Position numbers and translations under genes: made by a program. This document shows, piece by piece, positions 57,979 to 64,000 of a stretch of 64,000 nt of DNA; position 1 is the stretch's first letter; each line of letters begins with the position of its first letter. The DNA comes from Flaccisagitta enflata. Lineage: Eukaryota; Chaetognatha; Sagittoidea; Aphragmophora. The stretch lies in NCBI GenBank assembly GCA_965153355.1, contig OZ231126.1, positions 22,692,001 through 22,756,000 on the forward strand, read 5' to 3'. Under the pieces are notes generated by a model. It saw only the letters and a list, made by a program, of their open reading frames with translations. It was not told the DNA's origin and did not search any database.

Positions 57979-59576
57979 TCTTTCCCTCTCTCTGTTAACC
58001 ATCACCCCTATCTCCCGCCTGAGGTGTTAAAATTGACGAGTGGTTATGACGGACATAAAGAAAGATATGGGAATTGGGAAGTGGGGAAATTCATTGACCA
58101 AATACCTGCGAAAGTAAATTCAACGAAATTCAAAATACAGTCGGCCGAATCATTGAGCTAAACTGGAGGAGCTGGGTACTCTACTCCTTGTGTGAATAAA
58201 TAGTTGAGCATAATGAAGAATTTTAAAAATGGATTGAGTATGTCTTTCCCTAAAGCGGGTAAAACTAAGGTCTAGAAGAACATAAAATGGAGGAAGTGAG
58301 AAGACCTTACATCTAGTCTTTGAATCTTCATCAGGGAGTTCAATCACTTACTATCTCAAACAATATTTTGAAGAAAAAAATCAAACGAACATTTAGCTCT
58401 CGCTATTTCACGTAAAATCATAACTAAAATGACCAGATGTTCAGGAAGATTTGCCAACCCCAATCACCCGCATCATCCAGTCGCCCAACATCCTGAAAAA
58501 AAAACATGCTTAAAAAAACACACAGAGGTTTCATGCTTATCTTGACACAAGCGCAAACATCGGACAGACTATTTGCATTATACATCGCATTATACATCGC
58601 TGCTTCGACGTATTTAGTCAAGATAAATACGGCCCCCGGAGCATCCATCTTAATAGGGTTATAAAATGCATTCATCGAATTAGGTCAAAAAGTCCTATAC
58701 TTGTGAGAAACTAACTCCAGAGACATACTGAGTACAATATCTGGCTAGTATAACACTTTTTGGCCGATTTTGAACTCATTTAACCGGCCTCAAACATGGA
58801 AAAACGTTAAGATCTCTTTGTTTATTTTTTCAAAGGGACTCTTTTTCAAGAAAAATTTCAAAAAATAGTAAAAAATGTGAAAAAATTGTACTGAAAAGGT
58901 AAATTGATGCAAAATTGCCTGAGTAATCGATTAAAACTGGTCTAAAGTTGATATCCGTAACCGTTTTAGAGTTATAGCGCTTTAGGTGCCGAGTTAAAAA
59001 AATCTACCCATTTTCTAAAATCATTTCATGCAATGGGGGATACTTCTACCCCCCTTAAACTTGTCCGATTTTGATAAAATTTTTACTGTAGCTTCTTTGC
59101 ATCATGTACTTCCATCGTCTAAAATTTCATGACAATTGGTCAACAATAAGATGCCCAAATTGGACTTTAAAGTTAAAAGTCGGCAATTCAATTTTTTGAA
59201 AAATCAACTTCTACAAGAGGAAAATGCTAAAGTATGTAGGGGAGGGGTCGACCATGTCCCGTAAGTTTTTATTGGGGTCGTTGATGATCTCCAAAAAAGA
59301 TTTCAGCCCTAGAATAGCATTTTTGCCTTCCAAAAAAAAAAAATGAACGAAAATCGCGATTATGCGCAAAATGTCAAAAAATCATAATTTTTGGCATTTG
59401 GAAGGTAACTCCATGCTATTGACTCCTGACCCTCTCTGATTTGGTGAGACATGGTAGGATCAAATTGATTTGATCATGTTTGTTAAATTTCAAATGAGCA
59501 AACTATGTGTTTTTGAGTCGAGTGTTACTTATAAGTAAAAAGTCAGAGAGCAAATGCATTTGTTACTTAAAAGTAA
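57976..59576. other. AT-rich DNA, no gene
   Basis: Read on both strands without any exon-like frame or motif. 58740-59480 has the AT-rich, low-information look of old transposon DNA. Confidence 0.35.
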
Positions 59577-59768
59577 CAAGGCTGGATACATGGCTTTCCC
59601 AGTCGCGTGCAGGTGGGTGTGGGCCATATTTGAGGTCACCAGACCATTTGGGCAGGAGCAGTAGGGTCAGAGAATACAAATCATTAGAAAAGTAAAATGT
59701 GACCAACCAACCAACTGACCAACCGACCGATAAACAAAGCTGGGTGTAGAGTCGCGTAGCACGCAACT
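59577..59768 (-). mobile_element. RHE copy with duplicated flanks
   Basis: CAAGGCTGGATACATGGCTT start; distal word AGTCGCGTGC; GGCAGGAGCAGTAGGG; ACCAACCAACTGACC; hairpin AGTCGCGTAGCACGCAACT. AAAAAGTCAG and GCAAATGCATTTG occur on both sides (59537-59562 and 59769-59790). Confidence 0.88.
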
Positions 59769-59844
59769 AAAAAGTCAGCAAATGCATTTGCCCCACTGTC
59801 TCCAATCTCTTTCATGAAATGCGCTTAAGCATCTTTTTAGTTGA

Positions 59845-60205
59845 GTGCAGGGGTGTATATCATTGAGACGCTTTTGTTTTTCCCCCCCCCCTGCCTTTGA
59901 TTTTCTTCCTCGCGATGTGTCGCATCGCGTTTTTATATCCATGAATTTCTTCCTTATATAGCAATGAAACTATGTAGTTAAGGTTTAAATAGTGTTAAAT
60001 TGTGTTTAATTAATTGAGTTTAAATAGTGTTAAATTGTGTTTAATTAATTGAGTTTTATGATTTGGTACTGTCAAAAGTTATGTTTTCCCCAAATCTCCT
60101 TTTCTTCTCTTTTTCCCCCTTTGATTTCTTTCCCCATCTCCAGACCCTTTGATTTTTTTCCCCACCCCACCGAGGGGGGGGAAACTCAAGAATATACAGG
60201 CCTGG
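59845..60205 (+). repeat. Dispersed repeat, copy 2 (pair with 43075-43390)
   Basis: GGGGTGTATATCATTGAGAC, TTTGATTTTCTTCCTCGCGA, hairpin GCGATGTGTCGCATCGC, TTTTTATATCCATGAATTTC. Within it TTTAAATAGTGTTAAATTGT is tandemly duplicated (59985 and 60019). Confidence 0.7.
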
Positions 60206-60515
60206 TTGAGTCGCAATAGTTAGGACACAGGGGGAATTTTGAGACGTCTGTCCTCCTTCCGTCCGTCCTTCCATTCCCCCTCCTTGGCCATCAGAGCCTC
60301 AAGTCTAAAGTCTGACCCCTAAACCTCAAATCCGCTCTTTTAGACTCAATTCTGCTATCCCGACTTCAAATCCGCCTGAGGACGTCTCAAAATTCACCCC
60401 TGTGCCCTGCTCTCACTCCATTACTTCACATGATCACTCCAAGCAGGGCATCGGTTACCGCTGACCATGTGCGATCCTTGGATAACTAGTTTCCCTCGCT
60501 CTTTTCATGGGCTCG
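60206..60515. repeat. Fragment of the GGGCAGCGGCC family interior
   Basis: GACACAGGGGGAATTTTGAG and CTCAAATCCGCTCTTTTAGA-type units recall the interior of that element; no end is visible. Confidence 0.4.
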
Positions 60516-60519
60516 CTTG

Positions 60520-61735
60520 ATCACTCAATTTTTGAGTCTGTGGTCTCAATTTCCGAGTCTGTGGTCTCAATTACCGAGTCTGTGGTCTCGATATCTAAGT
60601 CTGTGGTCTCGATATTTTAGTCTAAGGTCTCAATTTCCGAGTCTGTGGTCGCGATTTCCGAGTCTGTGGGCGCAATTTCCGGGTCTGTGGTCGCAATTTC
60701 CGAGTCTGTGGTCTCAATTTCCGAGTATGTGGTCGCGATTTCCGAGTCTGTTGGCGCAATTTCCGAGTCTGTTGGCGCAATTTCCTAGTCTGTGGGCGCG
60801 ATTTCCGAGTCTGTGGGCGCAATTTCCTAGTCTGTGGGCGCGATTTCTGTGGTCTATTTCTTAGTCTGTAGGCGCAATTTCCTAGTCTGTGGTCTCGATA
60901 TCAAAGTCTGTGGTCTCAATTTTTGAGTCTGTGGTCTCAATTTTTGAGTCTGTGGTCTCAATTTTTTAGTCTGTGGGCGCAATTTCCGAGTCTGTGAGCG
61001 CAATTTCCGAGTCTGTGGGCGCAATTTCCGAGTCTGTGGGCGCAATTTCCGAGTCTGTGGCGCAAATTCCGAGTCTGTGTGCGCTTAGTCTGTGGGCGCA
61101 ATTTCCGAGTCTGCGAATATCCGAGTCTGGCGGGCATCCGAGTCTGTGGGCGCAATATCCGAGTCTGTGGGCGCATCCGAGTCTGTGGGCGCAATTTCCG
61201 AGTCTGTGGCAATTTCAGTCAGGGCGCTTCCGAGTCTGTGGGCGCACTTCCGAGTCTGTGGGCGCAATTTGAGTCTGTGGGCGCACCGAGTCTGTGGGCG
61301 CACGAGTCTGTGGCAATTCCGAGTCTGTGGCATCGAGTCTGTGGGCGCAATTTCCGAGTCTGTGGGCGCAATTTCCGAGTCTGTGGGCGCAATTTCCGAG
61401 TCTGTGGGCGCAATTTCCGAGTCTGTGGGCGCAATTTCCGAGTCTGTGGGCGCAAATTCCGAGTCTGAGGGCGCAAATTCCGAGTCTGTGGGCGCAATTT
61501 CTGAGTCTTTGGTCTCGATCTCTGAGTTGGTGGTCTCAATTTCCGAGTCTGTGGTCTCAATTCTGAGTCTGTGGGCGCAATTCCCGAATCTGTGGGCGCA
61601 ATTTCCGAGTCTGTGGGCGCAATTTCAGAATCTGTGGGCACAATTTCCAAGTCCGTGGTTGCAAGTTTCAAGTTTGTGGTCCCGATTTTGGAGTCTGTGA
61701 TCAAGGTTTCGAGTCTGTGGTCACAATAGCCACAG
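60520..61735. repeat. 21-bp satellite, GAGTCTGTGGGCGCAATTTCC
   Basis: About 55 units. Left and right edges use GTGGTCTCAATTT forms and the centre GTGGGCGCAATTT. From 61115 to 61335 many units are internally shortened (for example GAGTCTGTGGGCGCACTTCC), which breaks the reading phase. Ser/Leu/Trp-rich frames are by-products, because 21 is a multiple of 3. Confidence 0.95.
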
Positions 61736-63107
61736 CTTTCTGAGAAAATAATATCCATTATTATATTCATATTCTTCATGAAAAGAGGATTCGAATGATA
61801 TGCTGAAACATATACTTAATCAGTTATTATCTTAAAAAATGGTGCAGGAAGGAAAAATCTTCTTCTGATCAGTATTTGTAACAGCCGGGATTTCGCGGCG
61901 CCTAAACAAGACAACCACCATTATGATTTTTGCTCGATTAAATTTTTTTAACACATGCGCGGCTCCTGCGTAAATCTGCGTCCACCGATTTGGATGCGGT
62001 TTTTTGCTCCAGTTCACATTTTTTACAGAGTACATCCCCATTTGTGAAGATCATTGAAGGCGCCATAAACAGAGCGGAGATTCAAGGACGAACTTGAAAA
62101 ATATTTGGTCGTTCACTGAAATCTTTTCTAAACGATTGAGCTCAATTTTTTTATGTCCTATGAGTGAGTTGCTGTTGCCAACAGGTTGGTACACCTTCTT
62201 TACCAAACATTCAACCTATAAACCACGTAATTTACTCTTTAAACAAACGTTATATTACAATGGATACTCGTTAAAAATTCAAAAGATGAACAAAAGTTGA
62301 AACGGTGGATGCTCCTAGGATTTTATAACCCTAATCTTAAACCAACAAAATTAAGTTGAAAAACCGCCATTTGATTATATTAATCTGATTTGTATAATTT
62401 GTTTTCTATGCGATTTTTTTTCCTCTTTCCCTTCCTCATTTTAAAGTTTGCACAGCCATCATCTTCTCCGCCTTACAAAGAAAAGCCAGCTTGAAAGGCT
62501 TTCATGACCTTAAGGCATTTCCCCAGTTTAACGTTTGAAGAAGCAGACAGAAAATAAATCAAGCGAAGGAATTTGTCCACCCAATGTTTAAACTAATCGT
62601 CCGTTTACCGCGGTCAAACAATCCAAGTACATTCACAAATATCATTCGGACATATTGTCTTTTTCCTTTTGTTTGTTCGTGTGACTTTACTTTGTTTACT
62701 TGATTCCTTTAGTCACTTGTAATTGTTCGTCAGTGGCCCCGGGAAGAAATTTTTACCCATCAATTTGAACCTGAATCTGATCTGTCCTGGTGCATGTTAT
62801 AATATTCACACAAAACTTTGGGCCTAAATGGAGATGTGAGTATTGAAACTGAAACTCAATCTTGGTCAGTATTCTTACCAACCAGGTCATGATTTTGGCA
62901 AATCATTATCAACCTTTTCACTAGTTTTTTTTTTAGGACAAAAATTCTATTTAATCCACCAAATTTTCCGATATTGTACTTTATTTACGCTCAGCTCTAA
63001 AATCTATCAAATTGGGGAGGTAACCGATGTCCGTAAATTTTCTTACCTTCTTTCTCTCTTTTTATTTGGTTTCCAAACTTTGATCTTCATTCTTTCCCCC
63101 CTTTTTT
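61736..63107. other. Unannotated, no gene recognised
   Basis: Moderately AT-rich unique DNA read on both strands; no domain or splice-supported exon. Confidence 0.35.
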
Positions 63108-63250
63108 AGGTGCACCATAGCACCTCTATAAGAGGCTCTGTCTGTCGGTCGGTTGGTTGGTTGGTTGGTTGGTCGGTCGTTTGGTTGGTCGGTCTAGCTC
63201 GAGTTGAAAATCTCTTAAAGAAGCAAAAATCACTGGAACTGATTCGGAAA
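63108..63250 (+). mobile_element. RHE 5' part, AGGTGC variant
   Basis: Hairpin AGGTGCACCATAGCACCT, CTATAAGAGGCTCTGTC, GGTCGGTTGGTTGGTTGG tetramers, GAGTTGAAAATC. The far end is missing, and it is followed in tandem by the next copy. Confidence 0.75.
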
Positions 63251-63268
63251 TATGCTAGGATGATTTTT

Positions 63269-63592
63269 AGATGCGCCATAGCACCTCTATAAGAAGCTTG
63301 GTCTGTCCCTCGATCCGTCGGTCACGCTCGAATGAAAAATCGCTAAAAATGTTTAAAATCAATTGAAAACTCATTTCGTTCATCACTGATAATACTTGTC
63401 ATTCCATTCACTAAAATAATCAGCTACGGTTAGGTCTGATAGAGCTGGGGATAGGTCGGATAGGTCTGGTGATAGGTCGGATAGGTCTGGGGATAGGTCT
63501 GATAGAGCTCGGGATAGGTCTTATAGAGCTCGGGATAGGTCTAAAAATTATTAACTCCCGGCGCACCGTCTTTGCCCCTGTATCCGGCCTTG
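63269..63592 (+). mobile_element. RHE copy with internal 17-bp array
   Basis: Hairpin AGATGCGCCATAGCACCT; CTATAAGAAGCTTGGTCTG; CGATCCGTCGGTCACGCTCG; a GGATAGGTCTGATAGAGCT-type array at 63425-63545; distal word GGCGCACC; end CCCTGTATCCGGCCTTGTT. Confidence 0.8.
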
Positions 63593-63654
63593 TTTACTAA
63601 TTGCCTGGTTGCTTGCTGCCTGATCGCATGTATTATTATAGTACCCGACAGTCA

Positions 63655-63704
<50 letters not shown>
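63655..63704. repeat. (CTGT)n(CT)n compound microsatellite
   Basis: Three to four CTGT units then about 18 CT units. Confidence 0.9.
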
Positions 63705-63708
<4 letters not shown>

Positions 63709-63825
63709 ACTACGCAAACACAACACCCAAACTCCCCGGCAGCTACCAGAGAGTACAGAAATGAAAGAGATGCATAAAGAGAGAAGCCAAAACCAATTTT
63801 GAGATCAAACTTGGAAAAGAACAAC

Positions 63826-64000
63826 TAACCCAGGGTTACAAAATCGTTGCGGACAAGTAGGCCGGGGCGTGCAATCTCCCTCCTCAAAACACATAATGTA
63901 CACTGTCTAAAATGTGAGTTTTCACACATTTTGACTTGATCATTATGGATGAACTACCGACGGACCTACGGATGTATCGACTAACTCACGGATGGACAGC
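63826..64000 (-). mobile_element. RHE copy, B type, cut by the window end
   Basis: TAACCCAGGGTTA hairpin start, CGTTGCGGACAAGTAGGCCG, TTTTGACTTGATCATTATGG, then GACGGACCTACGGATG up to the window edge. Confidence 0.75.

Noticed and set aside
57719-59480. Searched for another foldback or exon in this AT-rich block
   Set aside because: No inverted arms longer than about 15 bp and no splice-supported frame could be found.
60517-61779. Long Ser/Trp/Leu and Pro/Gln/Thr/Arg frames
   Set aside because: The 21-bp unit is a multiple of three, so stop-free frames are expected without selection.

Overview
The window looks like nuclear DNA of an animal, probably a marine-type invertebrate; the species cannot be named. 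The reasons are spliced genes with GT/AG introns, a signal-peptide and transmembrane gene, LINE and Tc1-type transposon remains, and a very heavy load of microsatellites, minisatellites and small non-autonomous elements. Coding sequence is only a few percent of the 64 kb. Three genes are well supported, all on the minus strand: (1) an intronless 261-residue protein of unknown function (10307-11092); (2) a two-exon, 305-residue type I membrane protein (31363-32633); (3) a complete eight-exon serine racemase-like PLP enzyme of 350 residues (37095-48783), assembled here from splice sites that all agree in phase. A macro-domain pseudo-exon (about 23.9 kb), two related LINE reverse-transcriptase fragments (2.1-2.6 and 9.1-9.9 kb) and three Tc1/IS630-type transposase C-terminal relics (5.5, 8.4, 30.2 kb) are also recognisable.

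Layout: 0-10 kb, minisatellite, decayed LINE and Tc1 pieces; 10-12 kb, the 261-residue gene between foldback elements; 12-31 kb, no intact gene, dense repeats including a 13-bp higher-order array (25.2-26.3 kb); 31-33 kb, the membrane-protein gene, whose start codon abuts a 350-bp (CAAAAA)n/(CAA)n tract; 37-49 kb, serine racemase, with microsatellites in six of its seven introns and a 500-bp (GAAA)n tract just upstream; 49-64 kb, no intact gene, foldbacks, 61-bp and 21-bp arrays and further dispersed elements.

The most striking signal is a dispersed element of about 130-320 bp, here called RHE (repeat with hairpin end), with roughly 25 full or partial copies. One end carries an 18-19 nt hairpin, for example AGTCGCGTGCACGCGACT. 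The far end (AACAAGGCCGG...) carries a further copy of the same 10-nt stem word. The stem word differs between copies (AGTCGC, AGTTGC, AGGTGC, AGATGC), yet within most complete copies the hairpin arms and the distal word change together. A second striking class is a set of 500-620 bp near-perfect foldback elements, most flanked by TA, with mutually unrelated terminal sequences.

The three genes show no sign of working together. Serine racemase would act alone in D-amino-acid metabolism, and the window is best read as isolated genes in a repeat-rich intergenic landscape.
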